Shown here: in pieces, positions 17,526 to 25,730 of the stretch
How the letters are laid out: each line of letters starts with the position of its first letter
How positions within the stretch are numbered: position 1 is the stretch's first letter
Origin: Nocardioides alpinus
Lineage (GTDB): Bacteria > Actinomycetota > Actinomycetes > Propionibacteriales > Nocardioidaceae
Length of the DNA: 64,000 nucleotides
Direction: 5' to 3'
Assembly (NCBI RefSeq): GCF_900112035.1
Contig: NZ_FOKC01000006.1
Location: forward strand, 176,271-240,270
The notes under the pieces: model-generated
Databases searched by the model: none
What the model was told of the DNA's origin: nothing
The model's input: the letters and a program-made list of their open reading frames with translations, nothing else
Made by a program: the position numbers and the translations under genes

Positions 17526-18335
17526 CTAGCGCGACAGGTGCTTGGCGCGGGCGAAGCAGAACAGCCCGTACGCCCCGATGCCGAGGCCGATCGCGGTCAG
17601 GAGCACCGGACCGAACGGCTGCTCCAGCACCGTCTGCAGCGCCTGGTCGAGACCGCCGGACTTCTTGGCCTCGTGGGTGATCGCGGCGTAGCCGAAGAGG
17701 CCGCCGATGACAGAGATCGCGACGCCCTTGGCGATGTAACCGGCCTTGCCGAGCAGGATGTACGCCGAGCCGTCCTGGCCCGACTGCCCCTGGGCGTCGA
17801 GGTGCTCGCGGAACTTCTCGGTCCATCCGCGCACGATGAGCGAGATGCCGTAGGCGATGATCGCGAGGCCGATGGCACCGACGATGAACTGGCCGCCCGG
17901 CAGGTCCATGATCTTGGCCGTCGTCCCGTCGGTGCCGCCCTTGGACGCGTCGCCCGTCGCAGTCTTCACCGCGCTCCAGCCGAGCGCGCCGTAGATGACG
18001 GCCTTGCCGAGCGACGTCGCGCGCTTGCGCCACCGCTTCGTGTCGTCGGACTCCTCCGGGAAGCCGAAGGCGAACTCGAGCAGCCGCCAGATGACCAGCA
18101 GCAGCATGCCCACCGCGATCAGCCAGACGAGCACCTTCCCCATCGGCTGCTGGGCGAGGTAGTGGAGGGCGCCGCTGTTGGAGGCGCTGTCCTCCTTCTC
18201 GCCGAACGCCAGCTGGACGGCCAGCCAGGCGATGAGCAGGTGGACGACGCCGTACGCGATGAGCCCGGCGCGGATCGCGTGGTCGAGCCAGGGACTGCGG
18301 TGGACGGACTCGGCGGTGTCTGCGGCGGCGTTCAT
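17526..18335 (-). CDS. DUF1206 integral membrane protein
   Basis: 269 residues with six predicted membrane segments arranged as three repeated pairs, each pair beginning with a glycine-rich YG or KAxIY motif (ARAGLIAYGVVHLLIAWLA is typed here as AGLIAYGVVHLLIAWL; KAVIYGALGW; KAGYIAKGVAISVIGG). This threefold arrangement is the mark of DUF1206, an actinobacterial family of unknown function. A charged loop follows the second helix (RRATSLGK region: KRWRKRATSLGK). It stands alone upstream of nusB on the same strand. Confidence 0.87.
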   Translation of the reverse strand: MNAAADTAESVHRSPWLDHAIRAGLIAYGVVHLLIAWLAVQLAFGEKEDSASNSGALHYLAQQPMGKVLVWLIAVGMLLLVIWRLLEFAFGFPEESDDTKRWRKRATSLGKAVIYGALGWSAVKTATGDASKGGTDGTTAKIMDLPGGQFIVGAIGLAIIAYGISLIVRGWTEKFREHLDAQGQSGQDGSAYILLGKAGYIAKGVAISVIGGLFGYAAITHEAKKSGGLDQALQTVLEQPFGPVLLTAIGLGIGAYGLFCFARAKHLSR

Positions 18336-18399
18336 GGCGCCAACCTAGACCTGCCGGGCAGGTGCTGAGTAGCGGTGGCGCCCCAAGGGGTGAGGCGGC

Positions 18400-18810
18400 T
18401 CAGACCAGGGTGGCGCGGTCGCGCATGATCGAGCCGAGCAGACCGTTGACGAAGGTCGGCGACTCGTCGGTCGACAGGTCCTGCACCAGGTGCAGCGCCT
18501 CGCTGACCGCGACCGTCACCGGCACGTCGGCATCACCCCAGAGGAGCTCGTAGACGCCGATGCGGAGCACGTTGCGGTCCACCGCCGGCATCCGGGTGAG
18601 CGTCCAGCCCTTGCTGTAGGTGGTCAGCACCTCGTCGATGCGGGCCTGGTGCTCGACGACGCCCCGCACCAGCGTGCTGGTGTAGTCGTTCGTCGGCCCC
18701 TCGCCGGCCTCGATGGCGCGGTCGAGCGCCACGACGGGGTCCTCGGAGCGGAGCTCGGAGGCGAACAGGATGTCCAGCGCGCGCTTGCGGGCCTTGGAAC
18801 GGGCAGCCAC
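18400..18810 (-). CDS. nusB: Transcription antitermination factor NusB
   Basis: 136 residues, the normal NusB length. It starts with the Arg-rich RNA-binding end (ARSKARKRALDILFASELR) and closes with the family core YELLWGDADVPVTVAVSEALHLVQDLSTDESPTFVNGLLGSI. NusB with S10 (NusE) binds boxA in leader RNA and supports rRNA antitermination. The gene begins nine bases after efp, the usual actinobacterial pair, and the two are clearly co-transcribed. Confidence 0.97.
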   Translation of the reverse strand: MAARSKARKRALDILFASELRSEDPVVALDRAIEAGEGPTNDYTSTLVRGVVEHQARIDEVLTTYSKGWTLTRMPAVDRNVLRIGVYELLWGDADVPVTVAVSEALHLVQDLSTDESPTFVNGLLGSIMRDRATLV

Positions 18811-18819
18811 GTGGTGCGC

Positions 18820-19383
18820 TCAGCCCTTGACGCGGCCGAGGTAGGAGGAGTCGCGCGTGTCGACCTTGACCTTCTCGCCGGAGGTGATGAAGAGCGGGAC
18901 GGCGATCTGGTGACCGGTCTCGAGCGTGGCGGGCTTGGTGCCGCCGGTGGAGCGGTCGCCCTGCAGGCCCGGCTCGGTCTCGGCGATCAGGAGCTCCACG
19001 GAGGCGGGCAGCTCGATGAACAGGACGCGGCCCTCGTTGGTGGCGACGATCGCCTCCTGGTTCTCCAGCATGAAGTTCTTGGCGTCGCCGACGACCTCGG
19101 GGGTCACCTCGAGCTGCTCGTAGGTGCTGGTGTCCATGAAGACGTAGGACGAGCCGTCGTTGTAGAGGTACTGCATGGTGCGCTTGTCGACGTTGGCCGT
19201 CTCGACCTTGGTGCCGGCGTTGAAGGTCTTGTCGACGTTCTTGCCCGACTCGACGTTGCGGAGCTTGGTGCGCACGAAGGCCGGACCCTTGCCGGGCTTG
19301 ACGTGCTGGAACTCGACGACGGCCCAGAGCTGGCCCTCGATCTTGAGGACCATGCCGTTCTTCAGGTCGTTGGTGCTTGCCAT
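18820..19383 (-). CDS. efp: Translation elongation factor P
   Basis: 187 residues, standard three-domain EF-P. The domain I loop reads [12 protein letters not shown], carrying the lysine that in actinobacteria is used without beta-lysylation. The C-terminal signature is present ([25 protein letters not shown]). EF-P relieves ribosome stalling at polyproline. It starts at the ATG at 19383 and precedes nusB. Confidence 0.97.
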   Translation of the reverse strand: MASTNDLKNGMVLKIEGQLWAVVEFQHVKPGKGPAFVRTKLRNVESGKNVDKTFNAGTKVETANVDKRTMQYLYNDGSSYVFMDTSTYEQLEVTPEVVGDAKNFMLENQEAIVATNEGRVLFIELPASVELLIAETEPGLQGDRSTGGTKPATLETGHQIAVPLFITSGEKVKVDTRDSSYLGRVKG

Positions 19384-19459
19384 GCTCGATCTCCGCCTTC
19401 GTCACGAGTTTCTAGATGTCAAGGGGTGCGGCGGGGCGTGCCCGCGCCGACAGCGCAGT

Positions 19460-20275
19460 CTAGTCGTGGCCGACGAGAGCCATGAAATGCGCGGCCTGTG
19501 CCTCGGCGGTGCCGGGCGGGTTGCGGTGCCAGGAGCCGCTCTCCGGCACCAGCATCGCCAGCCAGAACGCCGCCCACAGAGGGCGGTAGGCCGTCATCCG
19601 CTCACGCTCCTCGGCATCCAGCCCGACGGCGTCGACCAGTGCGCGGTCGTCGTAGACCCCGTGCAGGCGGCTGCCGAGGTGTTCGACGTGGTCGGCGAGC
19701 TCGTACGCCGGGTCGCTGAGGCCGCCGTCCTCGAAGTCGACGAGCCGGCACTGCTCGCCGTCCCACAGCACGTTGGCGGGGTTGAGGTCGGCGATGCCGA
19801 GGACGCTCCGGCGCGGCTCGGGCAGCGGTGGGTCCCTCAGCCACTCGCGGGCGACCGCGCGCGCCGTCCGCACGAGCTCCGGGTCCCGGCAGGCGGACAG
19901 GTCGTGGTGGTCGGCCAGTCGGGGGTGGATCGCGGACGGTGGATCGGCGGCACCACCGTTGCGCGGCCCGATGCCCGCGTCGGTCACCGCCTGCACCGGT
20001 ACGTCGTACAGCCGGCGCAGTGACGCCCCGAGCGCCACCGTCTGCCGGGCTGACAGCGGGCGCGGCGCGAGCGGCCCACCCGGGATCCGCTCCATCACGA
20101 TGACCGGCGTCTCGCCGTCCTCACGGCGCAGTGGCCGCGGCGCGAGCCCGGGGGCGTGCTCGGCGAGCAGGACCAGGCAGTCCCACTCGCGCTGGGCCTG
20201 CGCCTCGTGGTCGGCGACGAACTGCTTGCGGACCTCGGTCTCCCCGATGCTCACACCGTGGGTCGAGGTCTGCAC
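19460..20275 (-). CDS. Aminoglycoside phosphotransferase-fold kinase
   Basis: 271 residues of the APH/choline kinase fold. The Brenner motif reads IADLNPANVLWD where HGDxxxxN is usual: the catalytic Asp and Asn are kept but the His is Ile. The magnesium motif is LVDFEDGGLSDPAYELAD. The N-lobe has the nucleotide-binding strand EVRKQFV and VIVMERIPGGPL. It probably phosphorylates a small hydroxylated molecule; resistance cannot be assumed. It is divergent from the NAD(P)-binding protein, with only 23 bases between starts. Confidence 0.78.
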   Translation of the reverse strand: MQTSTHGVSIGETEVRKQFVADHEAQAQREWDCLVLLAEHAPGLAPRPLRREDGETPVIVMERIPGGPLAPRPLSARQTVALGASLRRLYDVPVQAVTDAGIGPRNGGAADPPSAIHPRLADHHDLSACRDPELVRTARAVAREWLRDPPLPEPRRSVLGIADLNPANVLWDGEQCRLVDFEDGGLSDPAYELADHVEHLGSRLHGVYDDRALVDAVGLDAEERERMTAYRPLWAAFWLAMLVPESGSWHRNPPGTAEAQAAHFMALVGHD

Positions 20276-20298
20276 GGGGCCACGGTAGCGTCGGTCGC

Positions 20299-20949
20299 AT
20301 GCAGATCACCCTCTTCGGCGGCCACGGCAAGATCGCCCTCCTCCTCGCTCCGATGCTGGTCGACGCGGGCCACGAGGTCACCTCGATCATCCGCAACCCC
20401 GACCACGCCGGCGACGTCGAGGCGACCGGCGCGACCGCGGTCGTCTCCTCGGTGGAGGACGCCGACGCCGAGACCCTCACCGCGCTCCTCTCGGGCCAGG
20501 ACGCGGTCATCTGGTCCGCGGGAGCGGGCGGTGGGAGCCCCGAGCGGACGTACGCCGTCGACCGTGACGCAGCGATCCGCACCATGGACGCCGCGGCGGC
20601 GACCGGTGCGAGCCGCTACGTGATGGTCTCGTTCTCCGGCTCGTCGCGGGACGTGCTGGTGCCCGAGGACAACCCGTTCCGGCACTACCAGGACGCCAAG
20701 ATCGACGCGGACGAGCACCTGCGCGCCAGCGACCTCGACTGGACGATCCTCGCCCCCGGCACCCTCACGCTCGAGCCCGGCACCGGCAAGGTCAACCCCG
20801 ACGCCGGCTTCAACGACGGCGACGAGACCTCACGCGAGCTCGTGGCCCAGGTCGCGCTCGCCGTGCTCGCGGACCCGCGGGCGTCGCGCCAGACCCTGGT
20901 CTTCGGCGACGGCGAGGTCGCGATCGACGACTGGCTCACCACGCTGTGA
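20299..20949 (+). CDS. NAD(P)-binding atypical SDR protein
   Basis: 216 residues from the ATG at 20299, which gives the dinucleotide-binding start MQITLFGGHGKIALLLAPML; the open frame upstream lies over the divergent kinase gene. The Rossmann pattern continues with VTSIIRNPDHAGDV, AVIWSAGAG and SRYVMVSFSGSS. This is the NAD(P)H-binding (NmrA/biliverdin-reductase-like) group of short-chain dehydrogenases, with no YxxxK. The role is unknown. Its end overlaps the convergent PhzF gene by 14 bases. Confidence 0.88.
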   Translation: MQITLFGGHGKIALLLAPMLVDAGHEVTSIIRNPDHAGDVEATGATAVVSSVEDADAETLTALLSGQDAVIWSAGAGGGSPERTYAVDRDAAIRTMDAAAATGASRYVMVSFSGSSRDVLVPEDNPFRHYQDAKIDADEHLRASDLDWTILAPGTLTLEPGTGKVNPDAGFNDGDETSRELVAQVALAVLADPRASRQTLVFGDGEVAIDDWLTTL

Positions 20950-21790
20950 GCTGGAGGTCGACCTCGCCGAGGATCCGCGTGACCGCGTCGCCGGACACCC
21001 AGACCTGATCCCCGTCGGCCTCAATGTGCACCCGTCCCTCGCGGCCGATGACGCTGCCCTGCCGGGCGGTGTACGCCGACGGCAGCGCGCCCGTGCCGAT
21101 CAGCCACTGGGCGAGGCCGGCGTTGGCGCTGCCGGTGACGGGGTCCTCGCCGAAGTCGCGGCCGTCGGCGTAGAACGCCCGCACCTCGACGTCGGCGCCG
21201 AGCTCGTCGGCGCGGGACGAGGGCCAGCGCCCGAGCACGGTCACCTTCAGGTCGGTGAAGGCGGCGATGTCCGGGACGACCGCCCGGACGGCGTCCGCGG
21301 TCCCGAGGTCGACGCCGATCCAGCCCGGCCCGTTGTCGATCCATGCCATGTCCCGGACCGCAGCCTCCTCGACGGCGAGCCCGGCCAGGACCCGGGCGCG
21401 GAGCGGCGCCTCCACCGGGCCCGACCGGCGCAGCGGGGGTGGCGCGAAGCCCAGCCGCGGGAAGCGGCGTACGTCGACGAGCCCGGCGCCGCACTCCTGC
21501 ACGATCGTGTCGCCGTGCGGCACTCCCCCGGACTCCAGCCACGCGTGCGCACTGCCGATCGTGGGGTGCCCGGCGAACGGCAGCTCACCGCCGGGCGTCC
21601 AGATCCGCACCCGGTAGTCGGCGCCCTGGGCGGTCGGCGCGCACAGGAACGTCGTCTCGGAGAGGTTGGTCCACCGCGCGAACCGCGCCATCTCCTCCTC
21701 GCTCACGCCGTCGGCGTCATGCACCACCGCGAGCGGATTGCCGAGCCAGGGCTCGGCGCTGAAGACATCGACCTGGCGGAAGGACAGCAC
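20936..21790 (-). CDS. PhzF-family isomerase/epimerase
   Basis: 284 residues of the PhzF/diaminopimelate-epimerase-like fold. The N-terminal signature FRQVDVFSAEPWLGNPLAVV is followed by SETTFL with the Glu that acts as the general acid/base in PhzF, then FAGHPTIGSAHAWLE and the second-half signature GEDPVTGSANAGLAQWL. Phenazine genes are absent, so it is a stand-alone family member of unknown substrate. It is tail-to-tail with, and overlaps by 14 bases, the NAD(P)-binding gene. Confidence 0.92.
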   Translation of the reverse strand: MLSFRQVDVFSAEPWLGNPLAVVHDADGVSEEEMARFARWTNLSETTFLCAPTAQGADYRVRIWTPGGELPFAGHPTIGSAHAWLESGGVPHGDTIVQECGAGLVDVRRFPRLGFAPPPLRRSGPVEAPLRARVLAGLAVEEAAVRDMAWIDNGPGWIGVDLGTADAVRAVVPDIAAFTDLKVTVLGRWPSSRADELGADVEVRAFYADGRDFGEDPVTGSANAGLAQWLIGTGALPSAYTARQGSVIGREGRVHIEADGDQVWVSGDAVTRILGEVDLQLTAW

Positions 21791-21811
21791 GCCGACGATC
21801 CAAGCACAGCC

Positions 21812-22093
21812 TCAGGCGTGGGCACGCCAGCGACGACCGGCCTCGTCGGCAGCGGCGGCGACCAGCGCCGCCAGCTCGGGCCGGTCCGGCACGGGGAAGG
21901 AGACGTAGGCCCCGCGACCGCCGGCGACCGGACGGCCGTACGCCTTCGCTGCCAGGGTGCCGTCGGGCAGCATCCGGATGGTCAACGACTGGAGCTCGAA
22001 CTCCTCGTCGCGCCGGGTGTCGCGCCACCTCATCGACTCGGGGATGACCACGTTGATCGCCATCGCGCTGACCTCGACGGAAGGTGCGTCCAT
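21812..22093 (-). CDS. Small hypothetical protein
   Basis: 93 residues from the ATG at 22093. The sequence INVVIPESMRWRDTRRDEEFELQSLTIRMLPDGTLAAKAYGRPV reads like a compact strand-rich domain; the C-terminus is an Ala-rich helix (ELAALVAAAADEAGRRW). I do not recognise the family. No signal peptide is present. It lies 21 bases upstream of the PhzF gene on the same strand. It is called a gene because composition and codon third positions fit, not from a known domain. Confidence 0.6.
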   Translation of the reverse strand: MDAPSVEVSAMAINVVIPESMRWRDTRRDEEFELQSLTIRMLPDGTLAAKAYGRPVAGGRGAYVSFPVPDRPELAALVAAAADEAGRRWRAHA

Positions 22094-22137
22094 GGACCGA
22101 TCCTGCCAGTCCGACGTGGGGTCGCGGGCGACCCGTG

Positions 22138-22836
22138 TCAGCCCACGACCCTGGCAGTGCCGTCGCGTCGCACGAACAGGACGCACTCGCCGCTGCGCCC
22201 GGCGCCGTTGGTGTGGCTGATGAGCGCCAGCCCCGGACCGCGCCTCGTCCGCAACCACTGCAGGGTCTGTGACGAGGTCGGCGGGGACCAGGTGCCGGAC
22301 ATCGGCGCCACGGCGATGTTGTAGGTGTGCAGCACGGTGTAGGACGCCAGCCCCGACTGCGCGTCGCCGATCCGGAGGCTGGTCAGGCGCTTGATCCACG
22401 GCCGGAACGTGCAGGTCGCGGGACTGGTGTCCGGGTCGGTGAAGGTGATCAGGGCACCGGTGTCGTCGTCCGAGGAGGTGCCGTCGCCGACGACGAGCTG
22501 CAGGAGGTAGGACCCCGGCTGGGTGCAGCTCAGTGACGGGGACAGCCCCTGCGCGGTCACCGGCGCCCAGCTCCACGGGCCGCTGAACGTGCACGAGGAG
22601 ACGTCGCCCTCGCTGACGACCGTGACCAGCCAGCGGATCTCCAGTGCGTCGCCGTCGGGGTCACTCACACTGCCGGAGAGCTGGGCATCGGTCCCTGCGA
22701 CCACCGTGACGTCGGGACCGGACTCGGCCACCGGCGGTGCCGCGGACGCCGCGCCCGGGACGAGCAGCAGGACCGTCAGGACCGAGATCAGGACCGGGAC
22801 GGCGGGCCTGCGCCAGGACTGGACCTTCGTGGACAT
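22138..22836 (-). CDS. Secreted protein with a cadherin/PKD-like domain, hypothetical
   Basis: About 232 residues from the ATG at 22836, with GGAGGT eight bases upstream. A signal peptide (PVLISVLTVLLLVPGAASA) is followed by an Ig-like segment PVAESGPDVTVVAGTDAQLSGSVSDPDGD, typical of PKD or cadherin-like repeats, then Cys-containing strands (CTFSGPW, LSCTQPGSYLLQL, TCTFRPW). The C-terminal half is unfamiliar. It probably acts outside the cell. It follows aroQ on the same strand but has its own ribosome binding site, and a palindrome sits between them. Confidence 0.72.
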   Translation of the reverse strand: MSTKVQSWRRPAVPVLISVLTVLLLVPGAASAAPPVAESGPDVTVVAGTDAQLSGSVSDPDGDALEIRWLVTVVSEGDVSSCTFSGPWSWAPVTAQGLSPSLSCTQPGSYLLQLVVGDGTSSDDDTGALITFTDPDTSPATCTFRPWIKRLTSLRIGDAQSGLASYTVLHTYNIAVAPMSGTWSPPTSSQTLQWLRTRRGPGLALISHTNGAGRSGECVLFVRRDGTARVVG

Positions 22837-22907
22837 GGGAAGCACCTCCGGGTGGGCGCTCCCTCGGCGCCCTCAAAGTAAAGGAGGTGCCAGGCTGGCG
22901 GGTGATA

Positions 22908-22921
22908 CACCCCTAGGGGTG
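22908..22921. terminator. Perfect 14-bp palindrome over the aroQ stop
   Basis: CACCCCTAGGGGTG is perfectly symmetric and contains the aroQ stop codon (22913-22915). It could act as a terminator stem or protein site that ends the long aro transcript before the secreted-protein gene. No T-run follows. Confidence 0.35.
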
Positions 22922-23356
22922 AGCATCCGCGGAGTCCGCCACCACGCCCAGCGCCTGCCGGTAGCCGTCGATGCCCTGGCCGGCAATCGTCGCGACCGCG
23001 TGCGGCTCGACGACCGACGTGTGCCGGAACACCTCGGCGCGCTGCTTGGGGTCGGAGATGTGCACCTCGACCAGGGGCGCGGTGAGCTGGGCGCAGGCGT
23101 CGTGGAGCGCGAGCGAGTAGTGGGTCCACGCACCGGCGTTGAGCACCACCGGTACGCCGTCGTCGGCGGCGGTGTTGAGCCAGTCGAGGAGCTCGCCCTC
23201 GTGGTTGGTCTGGCGCACCTCGACCTCGAGACCGAGGTCGGTCCCCCAGCCGACGCACTGGTAGGCGAGCTCGGCATGCGTCGTGGTGCCGTAGATCTCC
23301 GGCTGCCGGCGTCCGAGGCGGCCGAGGTTGGGGCCGTTGAGCACGAAGACCTTCAT
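22913..23356 (-). CDS. aroQ: 3-dehydroquinate dehydratase, type II
   Basis: 147 residues, the normal type II length. The N-terminal signature is KVFVLNGPNLGRLGRRQPEIYG, with the catalytic Tyr in IYG and the active-site loop Arg nearby. NAGAWTHYSLALHDA and VEVHISDPKQRAEVFRHTS complete the active site. It converts 3-dehydroquinate to 3-dehydroshikimate. The ATG overlaps the DUF402 stop (ATGA). It is the last gene of the long aro string. Confidence 0.97.
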   Translation of the reverse strand: MKVFVLNGPNLGRLGRRQPEIYGTTTHAELAYQCVGWGTDLGLEVEVRQTNHEGELLDWLNTAADDGVPVVLNAGAWTHYSLALHDACAQLTAPLVEVHISDPKQRAEVFRHTSVVEPHAVATIAGQGIDGYRQALGVVADSADAHP

Positions 23357-24138
23357 CGGGGCAGCGTAGTGCGACGCGCCTCGGTGACGAGCGGGGTGTC
23401 CGGAAGCGCCGGGACGGTCCAGTCGGAGGGCGGGCGCCACGTCGTCCACTCCTCGTCGAGGGGCCAGTCGGCGGCCTCGACCAGATCGGCCTGCGCCCAC
23501 TCGGCGACGGCGCGGATCTCGTCGGCCATCGGGGCCGAGTAGCGCCCGCTGGCGACGCCGGCCGCGAGCTCGTCGGCGTCCTTGAGCCAGAGCGTCCCGT
23601 CGGGGTCCAGCCACAGGTCGAGCGTCAGGTCGCGGGTGGCGGTCTCGTGGGCGCGCCGGTGATGGGCGAGCTCGAGGTTGACGTAGTGCCCGGCGAAGGT
23701 CCCGTCGTCCTCCCAGAACAGCCACACCGACCACGGTCGCGCCGTAGGCGCGATCCTCAGGACCCCGCTGCCCTGCCACCGGCCGATGGTCGGCACCAGC
23801 TCCGCGGCGAAGCGGTCCACCAGCGGGAGCTCGCGGAGCGATCGGCCGTCCGCGGGGCGCCAGGCGACCAGCTCGGTGTCCTCGGCCAGCCAGGCGACCA
23901 GGCCGCGTTCGTCGTCCCTCACCACGCGCATCGGCTCGACCTGACGGCCGTAGCACCACTGCACGGAGGTGCCGTGCTCCAGGAAGGGGCCGTTGCCCGC
24001 CTCGCACCAACCCGCGCCGATCCCGGTGAGGCGCTCGGACTCGAGCATGCCCAGGTCGACGGGGCGAGGCGCAGCACGCTCCGTGAGTCGCTGCATGGTG
24101 CCCCCGGATTCGGAGACCTGGACGTCCGAGTCAGTCAC
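23353..24138 (-). CDS. DUF402 (FomD-like) protein within the aro operon
   Basis: 261 residues. The DUF402 core lies in the C-terminal two thirds: WSVWLFWEDDGTFAGHYVNLELAHHR, then LTLDLWLDPDGTLWLKDADEL, ending DWPLDEEWTTWRPPSDW. Members of this family include nucleoside di/triphosphate phosphatases and FomD, which hydrolyses a cytidylyl-phosphonate. Overlaps of four bases at both ends (with aroB and aroQ) place it inside the aro operon, yet no shikimate step is missing that it would supply. A housekeeping nucleotide-phosphatase role is possible. Confidence 0.82.
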   Translation of the reverse strand: MTDSDVQVSESGGTMQRLTERAAPRPVDLGMLESERLTGIGAGWCEAGNGPFLEHGTSVQWCYGRQVEPMRVVRDDERGLVAWLAEDTELVAWRPADGRSLRELPLVDRFAAELVPTIGRWQGSGVLRIAPTARPWSVWLFWEDDGTFAGHYVNLELAHHRRAHETATRDLTLDLWLDPDGTLWLKDADELAAGVASGRYSAPMADEIRAVAEWAQADLVEAADWPLDEEWTTWRPPSDWTVPALPDTPLVTEARRTTLPR

Positions 24139-25232
24139 CCGGCGGAGGTTATCGCCTCGTACGCCGCCCGCAGGTCGGCCTCGCCGGGGCCGGCGAGGAT
24201 CCGCGGTGAGGCCAGGTCGTCGAGCACGACGAAGCGCAGCTGCGAGCCACGCGCCTTCTTGTCGACCTTCATCGCCGCGTGGAGGTCGTCGAAGGACGCG
24301 GCGTCGTAGGACGTCGGCAGCCCGACGCGCGACAGCGTCGCGCGGTGCCGCGCCACGACTGCAGGCTCCAGGGACCCGGCGCGCGCAGCGAGCTCGGCGA
24401 CGTAGACGCAGCCGATCGCGACGGCCTCTCCGTGGCGGACGGTGTAGTCGCTGGTGCGCTCGATCGCGTGCGCCAGGGTGTGGCCGTAGTTGAGCACCTC
24501 ACGGCCGGGGTGTCCGTCGGCGCCGCCCTCCTCGCGGAGGTCGCCGACGACGACGTCGATCTTGACCCGGATCGCTCGCTCGACGAGCTCACGCAGCTCG
24601 GCCGAGTCGGCGTTCAGGACGTCAGGATCGGTGCGCTCGACGATCTCGAGGATCTCGGGATCGGCGATGAAGCCGCACTTGATGACCTCGCCCAGGCCCG
24701 CGACCAGCTCCTCCCGTGGCAGCGACGCCAGCAGGGACAGGTCGCACAGCACCCCGGCGGGCTCGTGGAAGGCGCCGACGAGGTTCTTGCCGGCGCCGGT
24801 GTTGATGCCGGTCTTGCCGCCGACCGCCGCGTCGACCATGGCGAGCAGGGTCGTCGGCAGGTGCACCACCCGTACGCCACGGAGCCAGGTCGCGGCCACG
24901 AAGCCACCCAGGTCGGTGGCCGAGCCTCCGCCGAGGGTCACGACGGCGTCGGACCGGGTGAAGCCGGCCTCGCCGAGGGCCTCCCAGCAGTCGGCCGCCA
25001 CCGGTGCGGTCTTCGCGCGCTCGCCCTCGGGCAGGCCGAGTGCGAGGACGTCGTAGTGCTCGACCAGCGCGTCGACGATCGGGTCGGCGAGCGCCCCGAG
25101 CGAGCCGGCGTAGAGCACCGCCACCCGCTCGACCGACGGGCCGAGCAGGGCGGGGAGTCGCGCGGCGACGCCGTGGCCGACCACGACGTCGTAGGGGGAC
25201 GCGCCACCGACGTGCATCACGGTGTCGTTCAC
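24135..25232 (-). CDS. aroB: 3-dehydroquinate synthase
   Basis: 365 residues. NAD-binding motif GGGSATDLGGFVAATWLRGV, substrate region LPTTLLAMVDAAVGGKTGIN and metal ligands in YGHTLAHAIE and RHGEAVAIG are all present. It forms 3-dehydroquinate from DAHP, the second step of the shikimate pathway. The GTG/ATG-type four-base overlaps with aroK upstream and DUF402 downstream show tight coupling. Confidence 0.97.
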   Translation of the reverse strand: MNDTVMHVGGASPYDVVVGHGVAARLPALLGPSVERVAVLYAGSLGALADPIVDALVEHYDVLALGLPEGERAKTAPVAADCWEALGEAGFTRSDAVVTLGGGSATDLGGFVAATWLRGVRVVHLPTTLLAMVDAAVGGKTGINTGAGKNLVGAFHEPAGVLCDLSLLASLPREELVAGLGEVIKCGFIADPEILEIVERTDPDVLNADSAELRELVERAIRVKIDVVVGDLREEGGADGHPGREVLNYGHTLAHAIERTSDYTVRHGEAVAIGCVYVAELAARAGSLEPAVVARHRATLSRVGLPTSYDAASFDDLHAAMKVDKKARGSQLRFVVLDDLASPRILAGPGEADLRAAYEAITSAG

Positions 25233-25729
25233 GCGAGCAGCTCCAGGATCTCGGCCGCGACCTCGTCGGGCGTGCGGTTGTCCGTCTCGACCACGTGGGT
25301 GGCGACGGACTCGTAGACGGGTGTGCGCTCGTCGAGGAGGGTCTTGATCCGCGAGCGGACGTTGCCGAGCAGCATCGGGCGCCCGACGCCGAGCCCGACG
25401 CGCTTCACCGCGTCGGTCAGGCCGACCCGCAGGAACACCACCGGCGCCTCGGCCAGCAGCTCGCGCGTCGACTCCCGCATCACTGCCCCGCCACCGAGGG
25501 CGAGCACGCCCTCGTGCTCGGCCAGCGCGGCGGTGACCGCCGCGCCCTCGAGCTCCCGGAAGGCGTCCTCGCCCGACTCCACGAAGATGTCGGAGATCTC
25601 GCGCCCGGTGGAGGCGACGATGTCGGCGTCGGTGTCACGCACCGGCACGTCCCAGGCGTCGCCGAGCAGCCCGGCCACCGTCGTCTTGCCGGCGCCCATC
25701 GGCCCGACCAGCACCACGCGTGGGGGCAT
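25229..25729 (-). CDS. aroK: Shikimate kinase
   Basis: 166 residues. Walker A is GPMGAGKTTV, followed by DTDADIVASTGREISDIFVESGE, the shikimate-binding Asp and adenylate motifs, and GGGAVM. It phosphorylates shikimate at O3 with ATP. It starts one base after the aroC stop and overlaps aroB by four bases. An earlier candidate frame at 25878 is antisense noise. Confidence 0.97.
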   Translation of the reverse strand: MPPRVVLVGPMGAGKTTVAGLLGDAWDVPVRDTDADIVASTGREISDIFVESGEDAFRELEGAAVTAALAEHEGVLALGGGAVMRESTRELLAEAPVVFLRVGLTDAVKRVGLGVGRPMLLGNVRSRIKTLLDERTPVYESVATHVVETDNRTPDEVAAEILELLA

Positions 25730-25730
25730 C

